Assembly (NCBI GenBank): GCA_023229525.1
Contig: JALNZC010000020.1
Location: forward strand, 1-64,000
DNA: 64,000 nucleotides
Direction: 5' to 3'
DNA from: Bacteroidales bacterium
GTDB taxonomy: Bacteria; Bacteroidota; Bacteroidia; Bacteroidales; FEN-979
The notes below the pieces were generated by a model. The model ran no database searches. It saw nothing but the letters and a program-made list of their open reading frames with translations, and had not been told where the DNA came from. A program made the position numbers and the translations under genes. Shown in pieces: positions 9,955 through 20,098 of this stretch (within the stretch, counting starts at the first letter, position 1; the number at the start of each line of letters is the position of its first letter).

Positions 9955-12900
9955 ATGAAAAAATTTACTCTTTTAATTCTCGCTGTCCTCTTCACATCAT
10001 CAGTCTTTGCCCTCAATACTAAAACGTGGGTTGGAGCAGGTACGATCGGAGGTAACTCAAGCTACGATTTCAACGCCGCCGCGAACTGGAGTCCAAGTGG
10101 TATTCCAAGTTCAGCTGATAGTTGTGTCTTAAACCTCAACAAAGGGGATAGCCCAAGTATACTGATTACTTCCAATATTACCATTGGTGCACTTTATATA
10201 ACATTGACTTCGGTCACTGGTCCCTCTTATGGAGAGTTGGTTGTAGGGACATATACACTTACGATAAATGGAACTACTCATGGAGAGGTAATCAGCGCGG
10301 ATGGCAGTCAACTTCAATTCGGAGTCGGTGATTCTCCCGGTACTTTAATTTATAATGGCGATGCTGACTTTATTGCACCCGACCCAAGTTTGGTATTTGC
10401 AATTGCTGGTGATGTAACAGGGGGATACTATCTTACCTCAAGCACAGGTCAGGTAATATTTCGCGGAAATGCAACTTTTAATAATGGGACTACGGGATCG
10501 TATTACGACGTCTTACCGGCCACGGTAATCTTCGATGCACCTGGCAATCAAACTATTTCGGCAAATAACACTGGCGATTTTTCTGTCTATCTCGGAGGTG
10601 TCACTACACAAATCGGAAGCACTAATAATCCGACAGTCGTTGTAGCTGGGATTGGAGGGACAACAAGTCTTTTTAAAGTTATTGGTGACCTTAACATTAA
10701 CGGAACGTCGACACTCGATCTCCAAAATAACTCCATGAACAGGAATAGTGCAGGTGGAACATTATCTTTGTCGTCCAGTGCAACTCTGAAATTGGCGGGC
10801 GCTAACAATTATCCGACAAATTTTACTACAAATACTCTTAGCGGGACGACAAACTACTATGCTTCTGGAATACAGACAGTACCAGTTTTAACGTATAATG
10901 ACCTAATTTTCTCCGGCTCAGGAGCAAAAACAACAGGCACGGGGGCCATAGCTGTTGACGGAAATTTTGATGTTACAGGGGCATCCGCTGATCTTAATAC
11001 AAATAATACGAGCATCTCCGTAGCAGGAAACATTACTGGGACGGGTGCTATCAGTTCCGGATCGGGAACAATAAGCGTCGGTGGCAGTTGGACGAACAAC
11101 GGAACATTCACGGCTGATCTCGGCACTGTATCCTACAATGGAACGTCTGCACAAAACATAGTTGTCTTTGCTTACAAAAATCTCACTTTGGCAGGCTCAG
11201 GGACCAAGACATTTGCTGGTACGACAACTATAAGCGGAAAACTATCAATAAATGAAAGTGCAGTAGCCAATTTAGGAACTGGTTTGACTCATACATCAAA
11301 CATGCTCACTTTAGGTGGCGCTGGTCAAGCTTCCGGAAGCTGGGGAAGTACCGCGTCTTCCGCTACTAATAAAAATAACACATACTTTCTTTCAACTAGT
11401 AACGGTATCGTGAATGTTACCACAGGTTCAAATACTCAATGGACAGGGACAACCAATACCGACTGGAATACAGCCAGCAACTGGTTAGGCGGCACAGTGC
11501 CTGTTGCAACAAGTGACGTTGTAATACCATCCGGCGGCAATCAACCAACAATAGGTGCGGCAGGGGCATTGTGTAGTAATCTTACGATTAACAATGGCGC
11601 TATCCTGACTATAGGAGGTGCATATAATTTGACCATCAGCGGTAATTTTACAAACAATGGAACATTCGCTCCAGGTACAGGTACCATTACCTACAATGGA
11701 ACCTCGGCTCAAAACATCTTAAATGTGACCTACCAAAACCTCACAGTCAATAACTCAGGTGGTGTTTCATTAATCGACAACACAGTTGTAAACGGGACAC
11801 TTACTCTTACTGCCGGATCATTAAATCTGGGTTCCAATTCCCTTACGATTAACGGCAATACCTCGGTTACATCGGGTACTCTCTATGGGACAACAAGCTC
11901 AAATTTAATCATCAACGGGACTGGTGCCCTTTCGGGAGCATTAACTTTTGCATCCGGCGGACAGTATCTTAACAGTCTCACACTGAACCGAACCTCCAGT
12001 GGATCGGCAACGCTTAATTCAAATCTTACATTTGGTCCGGGGACAAGCACACTAACGAATGGGAATCTCGTCGTTAACTCCAGTTGCACACTCACATTGA
12101 CAGGTACCCTTAATTGCACAAGTACAAATGCAGTTACCGGATCAGGAACATTCAATAATTTGAGCGGTTCAACCCTTGGGATAGGTTCACCTGATGGATT
12201 AGCATTCGGAGCGGGTAATATTCGAACAAACAATAAAACATGGGGGTATGCAGCCAATTATACGTATAACGGGACATCGGCACAAGTTACTGGAACATCT
12301 TTACCTCCCCAACTTCAGGGGACTTTCATGATCTCTAATTCGTCAGGAGTAACCTTATCCACTGACCTCGAGATCAGTGGCGATAATGGCATACTCAGTC
12401 TTTCCACCGGTACATTGACTGTGGGGCCATATACCCTGAAAATCTCGAGTAATTCGCCGACACGTACCACCGGCAATATTGATGCAAGCAATGCTAGCGC
12501 TACGGCATCCTTTAACAATTCCAGTACAATTACACTTCCTGCCTCAATATTTACAGGAAATGTAAATAACCTGACACTCAATGGCTCTGGCGGAGTTACT
12601 TTAGGAAGTTCTATGACTGTTGCCAATGCGCTGACTTTAACCAATGGGACGCTGAATATAGGCACCAACACACTTACCCTGAATTCCTCAACTACCAAAA
12701 CCAGTGGTACCCTGACCAGCTCAGCGACAGGGACGGTAAATTACAACCAGAACATTGCCGGACAAGCTGTTCTTAGTGGAACCTATGGGAATCTAATTCT
12801 CAGTGATTATGATAAAACACTTTCTTCTTCCGGCTTAATAAATATTTCAGGGACATTCACACCCGGTTCTGCAAGTGGACATTCACTTACCGGAAGTACT

Positions 12901-14877
12901 ATTGTTTACAATGGCAGCTCCCCGCAAACTCTTCCATTGGGATTCACCACATACAACAATCTTACTCTGAACAATGCAAGCGGAACTAACGGATTTACAG
13001 GACTGATTGTGAACGGAACGATTCGTGTTCAGGCAGGAACTTTTGCGAGTGCAAGCACATACAACAATGTGCAGATAGATGACGGTGCCACGCTGACAGC
13101 AGCCGACGACATCACAGTGAATGGAAACTGGACGAACAACGGCTCCTTTACACCAGTTACTTATAAGGTTACTTTCGGTGGAAGTGCACAACAAACTATA
13201 AATGGTAGCACAACTACTACATTCAACAACTTGGAACTAAACAACACAAATGGACTTGTTCTTAATACCTCTGCGCATGTTGTAGGAACATTTTCGTTAT
13301 TAAATGGTTCATTATCAATAAATGGAAATACATTGAGCTATGGCGCAAGCGGTATTTTAAAATATGGCGGAAGCATTACCCAAACTACTTCAGATGAATG
13401 GCCTGTTACTGACGGACCTAATGATTTAATAGTCGATGGAACAGACGTTCGATTGGATTTAAACAGGACTTTAGCTGGTGGACTTACTATTAATACCGGT
13501 AAGAAATTCACTGTGAATGCCGGTAAAGCGTTTACCGTCAATGGAACCCTGACCAACTCCGCCGGTAATAGCGGTCTGGTTATCAAATCGGACGGCTTAG
13601 GCACGGGTTCGCTGATACACAGCACAGCCGATGTAAATGCAACCGTTGAACGTTATATCGCAGGGTGGAGCGATATCAATCACGGCTGGCACTTAATAGC
13701 TTCACCGGTTTCTTCACAGAACATTAGTCCGAACTTCACCGATCTTACACCCGCCAATTATGATTTTTTCAAATGGGATGAAACGGTGAGTGATTTACCC
13801 TGGATCAATTATAAAAGCGGGGGCTTTACAACATTTACAGTGGGACAGGGGTATTTGTGTGGTTACAACGCCACTGCTACGAAAAACTTTGCCGGCACAC
13901 TCAATAATGCCAGTACATCCACCATTACCCTTTCCCGAACCGATGCCGGTAACTTCTCCGGCTGGAACCTCCTCGGTAATCCCTTCCCCAGCGCCATCCA
14001 ATGGAATAAAACCAACACAAGCTGGAATCTTACCAACGTAACAGCTACTGCCAAAATATGGAACGAAACCAATGCAAGTTACAGAGACATTGCAAAGGAC
14101 AGTATCATTCCTGCCATGCAGGGCTTTATGGTAGAAGTGCCATCAGGGGCAGCCGGTTCGCTTGTTATTCCGGCTGTGGATAAAGTACATAATGTCCAGG
14201 CATGGTACAAATCAACCGGCGATCCGGCAATTACACTTGTTGCCCACGATACAAAAGGCAATACGGCCCAGGAAAGCATCATCCGTTTTAATCCTGGAGC
14301 TACCAGTAGTTTCGACCCTGCTTTTGATTCACATTTCCTCGCTGGTTATGCTCCTCAGTACTACTCGGTATCAAACAACGAAAATCTTTCAACCAATTGC
14401 CTGCCTGAAGTTAACGGCGCCCTTCAAATCCCGTTCGACTTTATCAAAAACGATGGGAACAATTTCACCATCGAGGCCAAAACTATTTCAGATATCCAGG
14501 GGCCGGTCATTCTTAACGACCTTAAAACAGGCGCGACCCAGGATCTGACTGTGAACCCTATCTACTCTTTTATTTCATCCCCCGGAGATAATCCTTCCCG
14601 TTTCCTGATCACCTTTAGCCATGTTGGTATTGGTGAAGCCGTGACAAAAAATGCATTCTCCGTCCGGGCATCCGGTAATACCATTCTCGTAATCAACAAT
14701 ACCGGTAACAACCAGGGAAGCGTGTTTGTTTACAACATGATGGGCCAACTCATGATGACTCAGGTACTGAATGGGAGCCAAATGACAACGATCAGCCTCA
14801 ATGCAGGTACAGGGTATTATCTGGTCAAAGCAGTAACAAACGATCAAACATATTCTGCAAAGGTATTTCTGCAATGA
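9955..14877 (+). CDS. 1640-residue T9SS-secreted repetitive surface protein
   Basis: A signal peptide (KKFTLLILAVLFTSSVFA) opens the protein. Residues ~20-1180 are low-complexity, Asn/Thr/Ser/Gly-rich beta repeats with recurring YNGTSAQN, NLTLNNSSG and TLTLNG motifs and two TWxGxxTxDWNTASNW modules (one near residue 500), suggestive of an extended beta-helix or stacked-strand fibre. From about residue 1195 it carries a ~230-residue segment almost identical to the first adhesin (GTGSLIHSTA, WSDINHGWHLIASPVSS). A divergent T9SS sorting domain ends it (VFVYNMMGQLMMTQ, GYYLVKAVT). It is probably monocistronic. Surface filament or adhesin is an inference; no catalytic motif is visible. Confidence 0.88.
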   Translation: MKKFTLLILAVLFTSSVFALNTKTWVGAGTIGGNSSYDFNAAANWSPSGIPSSADSCVLNLNKGDSPSILITSNITIGALYITLTSVTGPSYGELVVGTYTLTINGTTHGEVISADGSQLQFGVGDSPGTLIYNGDADFIAPDPSLVFAIAGDVTGGYYLTSSTGQVIFRGNATFNNGTTGSYYDVLPATVIFDAPGNQTISANNTGDFSVYLGGVTTQIGSTNNPTVVVAGIGGTTSLFKVIGDLNINGTSTLDLQNNSMNRNSAGGTLSLSSSATLKLAGANNYPTNFTTNTLSGTTNYYASGIQTVPVLTYNDLIFSGSGAKTTGTGAIAVDGNFDVTGASADLNTNNTSISVAGNITGTGAISSGSGTISVGGSWTNNGTFTADLGTVSYNGTSAQNIVVFAYKNLTLAGSGTKTFAGTTTISGKLSINESAVANLGTGLTHTSNMLTLGGAGQASGSWGSTASSATNKNNTYFLSTSNGIVNVTTGSNTQWTGTTNTDWNTASNWLGGTVPVATSDVVIPSGGNQPTIGAAGALCSNLTINNGAILTIGGAYNLTISGNFTNNGTFAPGTGTITYNGTSAQNILNVTYQNLTVNNSGGVSLIDNTVVNGTLTLTAGSLNLGSNSLTINGNTSVTSGTLYGTTSSNLIINGTGALSGALTFASGGQYLNSLTLNRTSSGSATLNSNLTFGPGTSTLTNGNLVVNSSCTLTLTGTLNCTSTNAVTGSGTFNNLSGSTLGIGSPDGLAFGAGNIRTNNKTWGYAANYTYNGTSAQVTGTSLPPQLQGTFMISNSSGVTLSTDLEISGDNGILSLSTGTLTVGPYTLKISSNSPTRTTGNIDASNASATASFNNSSTITLPASIFTGNVNNLTLNGSGGVTLGSSMTVANALTLTNGTLNIGTNTLTLNSSTTKTSGTLTSSATGTVNYNQNIAGQAVLSGTYGNLILSDYDKTLSSSGLINISGTFTPGSASGHSLTGSTIVYNGSSPQTLPLGFTTYNNLTLNNASGTNGFTGLIVNGTIRVQAGTFASASTYNNVQIDDGATLTAADDITVNGNWTNNGSFTPVTYKVTFGGSAQQTINGSTTTTFNNLELNNTNGLVLNTSAHVVGTFSLLNGSLSINGNTLSYGASGILKYGGSITQTTSDEWPVTDGPNDLIVDGTDVRLDLNRTLAGGLTINTGKKFTVNAGKAFTVNGTLTNSAGNSGLVIKSDGLGTGSLIHSTADVNATVERYIAGWSDINHGWHLIASPVSSQNISPNFTDLTPANYDFFKWDETVSDLPWINYKSGGFTTFTVGQGYLCGYNATATKNFAGTLNNASTSTITLSRTDAGNFSGWNLLGNPFPSAIQWNKTNTSWNLTNVTATAKIWNETNASYRDIAKDSIIPAMQGFMVEVPSGAAGSLVIPAVDKVHNVQAWYKSTGDPAITLVAHDTKGNTAQESIIRFNPGATSSFDPAFDSHFLAGYAPQYYSVSNNENLSTNCLPEVNGALQIPFDFIKNDGNNFTIEAKTISDIQGPVILNDLKTGATQDLTVNPIYSFISSPGDNPSRFLITFSHVGIGEAVTKNAFSVRASGNTILVINNTGNNQGSVFVYNMMGQLMMTQVLNGSQMTTISLNAGTGYYLVKAVTNDQTYSAKVFLQ

Positions 14878-14961
14878 CACAGTTCCCGGGAAAGTTGTAA
14901 ACCAGTTGATTTTCTGACGAACTGTAAAACTTTTTCGTCACAAAATATTTAACTTCGTACC

Positions 14962-15099
14962 ATGTCCGAAAAAATGATACCGGTTTTTAACAAGCGCATA
15001 TTCTGGGATGTTAATTTTGAGAGAATGGAACTGGATGCCCTGGCCACTTTTATTATTGGCTTATCATATACCCTAATCTGCTTTCTTCACAGCGCTTAA
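14962..15099 (+). pseudogene. Remnant of a small DUF6922-like gene
   Basis: A 45-codon frame begins MSEKMIPVFNKRIFWDVNFE and then continues RMELDALATF before losing any family likeness and ending at TAA inside the 3' end of the opposing glycosidase gene. The opening resembles the N-terminus of small Bacteroidota proteins of the DUF6922 type that usually sit beside nucleotidyltransferase genes (recollection, not a search). The second half is missing, so I take it as a truncated remnant. It could alternatively be a chance frame. Confidence 0.4.
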
Positions 15100-16839
15100 T
15101 TCCGACACTCCGGTTTCGCTTATTGCCTGGATTGAGAAATAATAGGTTACACCACGATCTAATCCACGGTAGCTTAAATGGTCCTGATCCATTACCATCA
15201 TGCAATTGTATAGCTTTCCCGCTTCAATGCCGAAATAAATATTGTAAGCATATGCACTCTTTATCGCATCCCACTTCAGGATGATATCACGTTTATCGGA
15301 ACCACGAAGCGCATTAAAATTCCTGACGGTTTCAGGTTTGGGTCCATTCGAAATACCAAAGACACGAAAATCGCCTATTGCAAAGGAACCGCCTGGAACA
15401 TGGATATTAACCAATTTAAGATAACGTGTCTTTACCGATTGTGAAAGTTCAGTATAATCATTGGGTACGTCTTTTGCATTCTGGCTTTTATCCGCAAGAA
15501 TTCTCCAGTTGATCCCATCTGACGATTCCAATATCTGATAACGCTGAAAGATATTCAGCTGTTTGCCAAAAAGATTCGCATGATGATCGGCAAAGTTTAC
15601 CTGCAAAGCATTCACCGTTTTTATTCCACCCAGATCCACCTGAAGAAATTCACCGTTATCCCCGCTTTTTGCAGCCCAGTACGTTTGGATGTCTTCGTCA
15701 AAGGCCAGATCCGCAGTGTGAGCTGAATCGGAAGATGAGACTATAGCAGCTTTTTTGTACGACAGCAGCATCCATCCCGTAAAAAGTTCCTTGAGGTGAT
15801 CGGCAGGTCCGGGAACCAGACGTTGCGGATAATCACCGAAAGCTGTATTACAATATAGCTGGCCTTCATCATTAAATCCGGCCGGAAAAAGTCCTATTCT
15901 CCGTTCAAATTTATTTTTCACGGATATCTGCATGGTAGCGACATGCCAGTAATTGCCATAATTGTCCTGCATTGTACTGCCGTGACCCGCTCCACGAATA
16001 AAGCCGCCGGGTTTATAGGAAAATGGATTACCGGTTTGATATTTGAAAGGCCCAAGAGGCCGCTCCGACACATAAAATCCATCGGCATACACATTCCATT
16101 CGGTTCCCGGTGCGGCATATTGCAGGTAATATTTCCCATTGTGTTTGGTCATCCATGCACCTTCCACATAAGGATTGGTTATGGTATCCGTGTTGTTCTC
16201 CCCAAAACGTTCCCATCCATGATCATCAGGGTAAATAAAAAATAATTCCTTTACCGGTCCTTTGTTTTTAAATCCATTATGTGGGTCAACTTCTACCCCT
16301 TTGATGTAATTGAATTTTGGATCATTGCCGCTTCCCCAGTAGAAATACATCTTCCCATCGTCATCTTTAAAAAGGGCAGGATCCCAACCGGCCTGTGGAA
16401 ATGGATCAGCAAGCTTTTTTGAAAACCCTTTTTTCGGATCGGTTGAATAGTAAAGCGGGACGTTGTTCCATGTGCTGTTGATCAGCAATAGCGTATCGCC
16501 GGCGCTCCATGCCGCCGGAGCACACATATCGTCACCGGATTCATTTGGGGGAAGAGGATTGTAAATATAATTCCAGCTTATCAGGTCATTACTCCACCAG
16601 TAACCGTACTGATTGGTGGAGAACAGGTAATAAACACCCTTGAAATTCACCAGCGTAGGATCGGCGGATGAACGATAAGCTTCGTATGGCCCTCCGGATC
16701 CTATCCTTTCATATGCATAGTCGAGATTTACAGGATTGCAGTAAGTGTTAAACTTTTGAGCCGTCAATAAAGAAGAGCAGGTAAACAACTGACTGCACAA
16801 CGTCAACCAAAACACGAAAATTTCAGATTTTTGCATCAT
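15073..16839 (-). CDS. Secreted GH43-type glycoside hydrolase with F5/8 C and FN3-like domains
   Basis: The 588-residue protein has an N-terminal signal peptide. The five-bladed propeller motifs of GH43 are visible: SSADPTLV (Asp60), GWDPALFKDDDGKMYFYWG (Asp153) and YVEGAWM (Glu226) are the likely base, pKa modulator and acid. Residues ~365-495 are an F5/8 type C (discoidin) carbohydrate-binding module (DEDIQTYWAAKSGD, FLQVDLGGIKTVNALQV) and ~505-585 an FN3-like domain. By family it cleaves arabino- or xylo-configured polysaccharide linkages, or related beta-glycosides; substrate cannot be set from sequence. It lies 110 bp downstream of uvrB on the same strand with no SusC/D genes near, so it is not part of a classic polysaccharide utilisation locus here. 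Confidence 0.85.
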   Translation of the reverse strand: MMQKSEIFVFWLTLCSQLFTCSSLLTAQKFNTYCNPVNLDYAYERIGSGGPYEAYRSSADPTLVNFKGVYYLFSTNQYGYWWSNDLISWNYIYNPLPPNESGDDMCAPAAWSAGDTLLLINSTWNNVPLYYSTDPKKGFSKKLADPFPQAGWDPALFKDDDGKMYFYWGSGNDPKFNYIKGVEVDPHNGFKNKGPVKELFFIYPDDHGWERFGENNTDTITNPYVEGAWMTKHNGKYYLQYAAPGTEWNVYADGFYVSERPLGPFKYQTGNPFSYKPGGFIRGAGHGSTMQDNYGNYWHVATMQISVKNKFERRIGLFPAGFNDEGQLYCNTAFGDYPQRLVPGPADHLKELFTGWMLLSYKKAAIVSSSDSAHTADLAFDEDIQTYWAAKSGDNGEFLQVDLGGIKTVNALQVNFADHHANLFGKQLNIFQRYQILESSDGINWRILADKSQNAKDVPNDYTELSQSVKTRYLKLVNIHVPGGSFAIGDFRVFGISNGPKPETVRNFNALRGSDKRDIILKWDAIKSAYAYNIYFGIEAGKLYNCMMVMDQDHLSYRGLDRGVTYYFSIQAISETGVSELSAVKKAD

Positions 16840-16949
16840 GAGTTCAAATAGATATATAGGTATATGATCTGATCAACAATTGAATACTTGCGAGTACCTT
16901 CTCCGCTTGCAACGAAGATATTCAATTTCTAATGTTTATTTATATTTAC

Positions 16950-18968
16950 CTAAGAATCAACCTTTTTCTGAAGGATTTTTAAATCGTCGCGGATGCGGGC
17001 TGCCTCAAGAAAATCCAGATTTTTAACTGCTTCCTCCATTTCTTTTCTGGCTTTGACAATTAACTTTTGCAATTTTTCTTTCGGGAGATAAGGGATGATC
17101 GGATCGGCGGCAATGTCGATTACCTCTTTTTCGATATAAACGCCGGGTTGTTTTGAAATTCCGTCGGCGATAGCTGTTTGACCAAGGATATCAAAGGTCG
17201 TTTTAATGATCTGGGTAGGTGTAATGTTATTTAAACTGTTATATGCGATTTGTCTTTCCCTCCTGCGGTTTGTTTCATTCATCATCCTTTTCATCGACTC
17301 GGTCAGTTTATCTGCGTACATGATTACCTTGCTGTTGATGTTCCTGGCAGCCCGGCCGGCAGTCTGGGTAAGGGATCGTTCCGATCTCAGGAATCCCTCT
17401 TTATCGGCATCAAGAATGGCTACCAGCGAAACCTCCGGAAGATCCAATCCTTCCCGTAACAGATTGACTCCAATCAGGACATCGAAAATACCGAGTCTCA
17501 GGTCGCGAAGGATCTCGACCCGCTCCAGCGTATCCACATCGGAGTGAATGTATCTGCACCGAATGTTCAATCTGGTAAAATAAACTGCCAATTCTTCTGC
17601 CATCCTCTTTGTAAGGGTTGTGACAAGTACCCTTTCCTTTTGTTGAACCCGCAAGTCAATTTCATTGAGAAGGTCATCGATTTGATTTTGGCTCGGTCTG
17701 ACTTCAACATATGGATCGAGTAACCCTGTAGGGCGGATTATCTGTTCTACAACTATGCCTTCACATTGTTGTAATTCGAAATCAGCCGGTGTAGCGCTCA
17801 CATATATAATCTGGTTAACCAGGGACTCAAATTCTTCAAATTTCAACGGCCGGTTATCCATGGCGGAAGGTAACCGGAACCCATACTCAACCAGGGTTTG
17901 CTTCCGTGACCTGTCACCGCCGTACATGGCTCTGATCTGTGGCAGGGTGACATGACTTTCATCTATGACGAACAAATAATCGTCAGGAAAATAATCCAGT
18001 AAACAAAACGGGCGGGAACCTGGTGATCTTCCGTCAAAATACCTGGAATAGTTTTCAATTCCGGAACAATATCCCAATTCACGCATCATTTCAATATCAT
18101 AATTGACCCTGTCTTCCAGTCTTTTAGCTTCCAGATCTTTTCCTGTTTCCCGGAAATAACCGGTTTGTTTAAATAAATCGTCTTGTATATCAACCAATGC
18201 TTCTTTCATTTTGTCCTGGGAGGTCACGAAAATATTGGCCGGGTACAATGTCATAAAATCCATAATTTCAATCCGACGACCTGTAAGCGGATCAAACGAT
18301 TCGATTGTTTCCACATCATCACCAAAGAAAATGATCCTGTACGCCTGGTCGAGATAAGCCGGAAAGATATCGACTGCATCTCCTTTCACCCTGAATTTCC
18401 CCCTGACAAACTCACTTTCTGTTCTTGAATACAAGCTATTCACTAAAGAAAGCAAAAATTTATTCCGGCTGATCCGTTCTCCAATCCGGATTTTAATGAC
18501 ATTCTGACTGAAATCATCTGGATTTCCGATCCCATAAATGCAGGAAACCGAAGCCACAACGATAATATCTCTTCTGCCCGAAAGCAATGAAGATGATGCG
18601 CTTAACCGTAGTTTCTCAATTTCATCGTTAATGGAAAGATCTTTTTCAATATAGGTATTTGTCGTCGGGAGATAGGCCTCCGGCTGGTAGTAATCATAGT
18701 ATGATACAAAGAATTCGACTGCATTTTCAGGAAAAAATTGTTTGAATTCACCATACAACTGAGCCGCTAAAGTTTTGTTATGACTGAGCACCAGGGTCGG
18801 CCTTTGCACCTGTTGAATGACGTTTGCGATGGTATACGTTTTACCGGAACCGGTAACTCCAAGTAATACCTGGCCCGGATCCCCGCGTTGCAACCCTTCA
18901 ACGAGTTGGCGGATGGCTTCCGGTTGGTCGCCTGTTGGCCTGAAATCGGATGTGATTTTAAAATCCAG
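16950..18968 (-). CDS. uvrB: UvrABC excinuclease subunit B, apparent CTG start
   Basis: UvrB is the DNA-damage-verifying helicase-like subunit of nucleotide excision repair. Visible parts are Walker A GVTGSGKT, the beta-hairpin region YYDYYQPEAYLPTT, the DESH helicase motif in FVIDESHVTLPQ, QTAGRAARN, and a C-terminal UVR domain (EMEEAVKNLDFLEAARIRDD). The conserved N-terminus DFKITSDFRPTGDQPEAI is in frame upstream of any ATG, GTG or TTG. The only plausible initiator is CTG at 18968-18966, because an in-frame TAA lies seven codons upstream. That gives 672 residues, a normal UvrB length. An internal TTG at 18893 would delete the first 25 residues. It is the last gene of the mutL operon, 11 bp after the preceding stop. 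Confidence 0.93.
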   Translation of the reverse strand: MDFKITSDFRPTGDQPEAIRQLVEGLQRGDPGQVLLGVTGSGKTYTIANVIQQVQRPTLVLSHNKTLAAQLYGEFKQFFPENAVEFFVSYYDYYQPEAYLPTTNTYIEKDLSINDEIEKLRLSASSSLLSGRRDIIVVASVSCIYGIGNPDDFSQNVIKIRIGERISRNKFLLSLVNSLYSRTESEFVRGKFRVKGDAVDIFPAYLDQAYRIIFFGDDVETIESFDPLTGRRIEIMDFMTLYPANIFVTSQDKMKEALVDIQDDLFKQTGYFRETGKDLEAKRLEDRVNYDIEMMRELGYCSGIENYSRYFDGRSPGSRPFCLLDYFPDDYLFVIDESHVTLPQIRAMYGGDRSRKQTLVEYGFRLPSAMDNRPLKFEEFESLVNQIIYVSATPADFELQQCEGIVVEQIIRPTGLLDPYVEVRPSQNQIDDLLNEIDLRVQQKERVLVTTLTKRMAEELAVYFTRLNIRCRYIHSDVDTLERVEILRDLRLGIFDVLIGVNLLREGLDLPEVSLVAILDADKEGFLRSERSLTQTAGRAARNINSKVIMYADKLTESMKRMMNETNRRRERQIAYNSLNNITPTQIIKTTFDILGQTAIADGISKQPGVYIEKEVIDIAADPIIPYLPKEKLQKLIVKARKEMEEAVKNLDFLEAARIRDDLKILQKKVDS

Positions 18969-18979
18969 AGGATGCTGTT

Positions 18980-20095
18980 TTAAGGATTAAAAGATAATGT
19001 AGTGGTAATGGGATAGTGGTCCGAAAGATCGATATCGAATTTCCGGTATTCAAAGGTCTTGAAACTTCCCGAATATAATATATAGTCAATTCTGAAGGCG
19101 GGAAACCGGCCGGCATAGGTGCTTCCGAAGAACTCTTTTCCGGATGAAATATAAGCATCTTTTAACTTATCTGTCAATTTATGGTACGCATAAGAAGATG
19201 GTGTATCGTTAAAGTCTCCGGCCATGATAATTGGATATCGGCATGTGTTAATATGCAAAGACAGGGTATCGACTTCTTTTGCCCTTGCAATGAATGCTTT
19301 TCTCAGTTTGGAAAACATTTTTTTTGTACCCTCTTTCAATGGGGTCGTCTCTTCGGTGGGATCTGCCAGATGGGAATAAAACGAATAATCGTCATTCCCA
19401 AACCGGATTGATTCCAGGTGGAGGTTATAAATTCTCAGGGTATCCTTGCCAATGGCAATGTCGGTAAATATTCCGAACAAGCTTTTATCCGGAAATTTGA
19501 AGAAACCGGAATCAACAACAGGGAAACGGGAAAAAATAATGACTGCATCTATTTTCTTTTTATCCCAGAACTTACGGTAATTTCCAAAATAGAAGTACTT
19601 CATCCCAATTTTTTGTGCATAAGCTTTCAATGCTATCGGATGATCGGGTTCGTTCAAAAAACATTCCTGAAGGCAGATCACATCTGCGTTCTGTGATAAA
19701 AGAAATGAATTAATGCCAGCTCGGATCTCTTTAGCACTTTCCAAACGCTGGCTATCCCCGAATAGATTAACATTATAACTTACGACTTTAATTTTTTTCC
19801 CGGGTTGATAATTTTTAACGGGTAAATGAATCGGATAAATGGATTGAAGATTATTCCATCCGATCAATATTGAAATCAACGATATGAAAATATATTTCTT
19901 CCATAAAACCAGCCACAGACCTGTAAAAAATATATTGATGATAAGAAAGACCGGGTATGCAAGACCTAAAAAAGCAAAATGCCATATTTTGACCGGGCTG
20001 ACATAAGCGGCAAGATAGGAGGTGAGTAAAGGAATAACAACCAAATAATTAAGTAAAAGTAAAATTTTTATGATCAGGGATTTATTTTTTTTCAT
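18980..20095 (-). CDS. Membrane-anchored endonuclease/exonuclease/phosphatase-fold hydrolase
   Basis: The 371-residue protein has three hydrophobic helices within residues 1-90, then an EEP domain. Motifs seen: VVSYNVNLFGD, CLQECFLNE (metal-binding Glu), IIMAGDFNDTPSS (Asp/Asn), RIDYILYSG and LSDHYPI (catalytic Asp-His). The family hydrolyses phosphodiesters in nucleic acids or lipids. Bacteroidota homologues commonly follow rhomboid genes, as here, with a gap of only 3 bp. The substrate is unknown. The catalytic domain is probably on the outer face of the inner membrane. Confidence 0.88.
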   Translation of the reverse strand: MKKNKSLIIKILLLLNYLVVIPLLTSYLAAYVSPVKIWHFAFLGLAYPVFLIINIFFTGLWLVLWKKYIFISLISILIGWNNLQSIYPIHLPVKNYQPGKKIKVVSYNVNLFGDSQRLESAKEIRAGINSFLLSQNADVICLQECFLNEPDHPIALKAYAQKIGMKYFYFGNYRKFWDKKKIDAVIIFSRFPVVDSGFFKFPDKSLFGIFTDIAIGKDTLRIYNLHLESIRFGNDDYSFYSHLADPTEETTPLKEGTKKMFSKLRKAFIARAKEVDTLSLHINTCRYPIIMAGDFNDTPSSYAYHKLTDKLKDAYISSGKEFFGSTYAGRFPAFRIDYILYSGSFKTFEYRKFDIDLSDHYPITTTLSFNP

Positions 20096-20098
20096 TGA

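Noticed and set aside
15073..16839. Polysaccharide utilisation locus
   Set aside because: There is a single GH43 gene without SusC/SusD, regulator or other glycosidases nearby.
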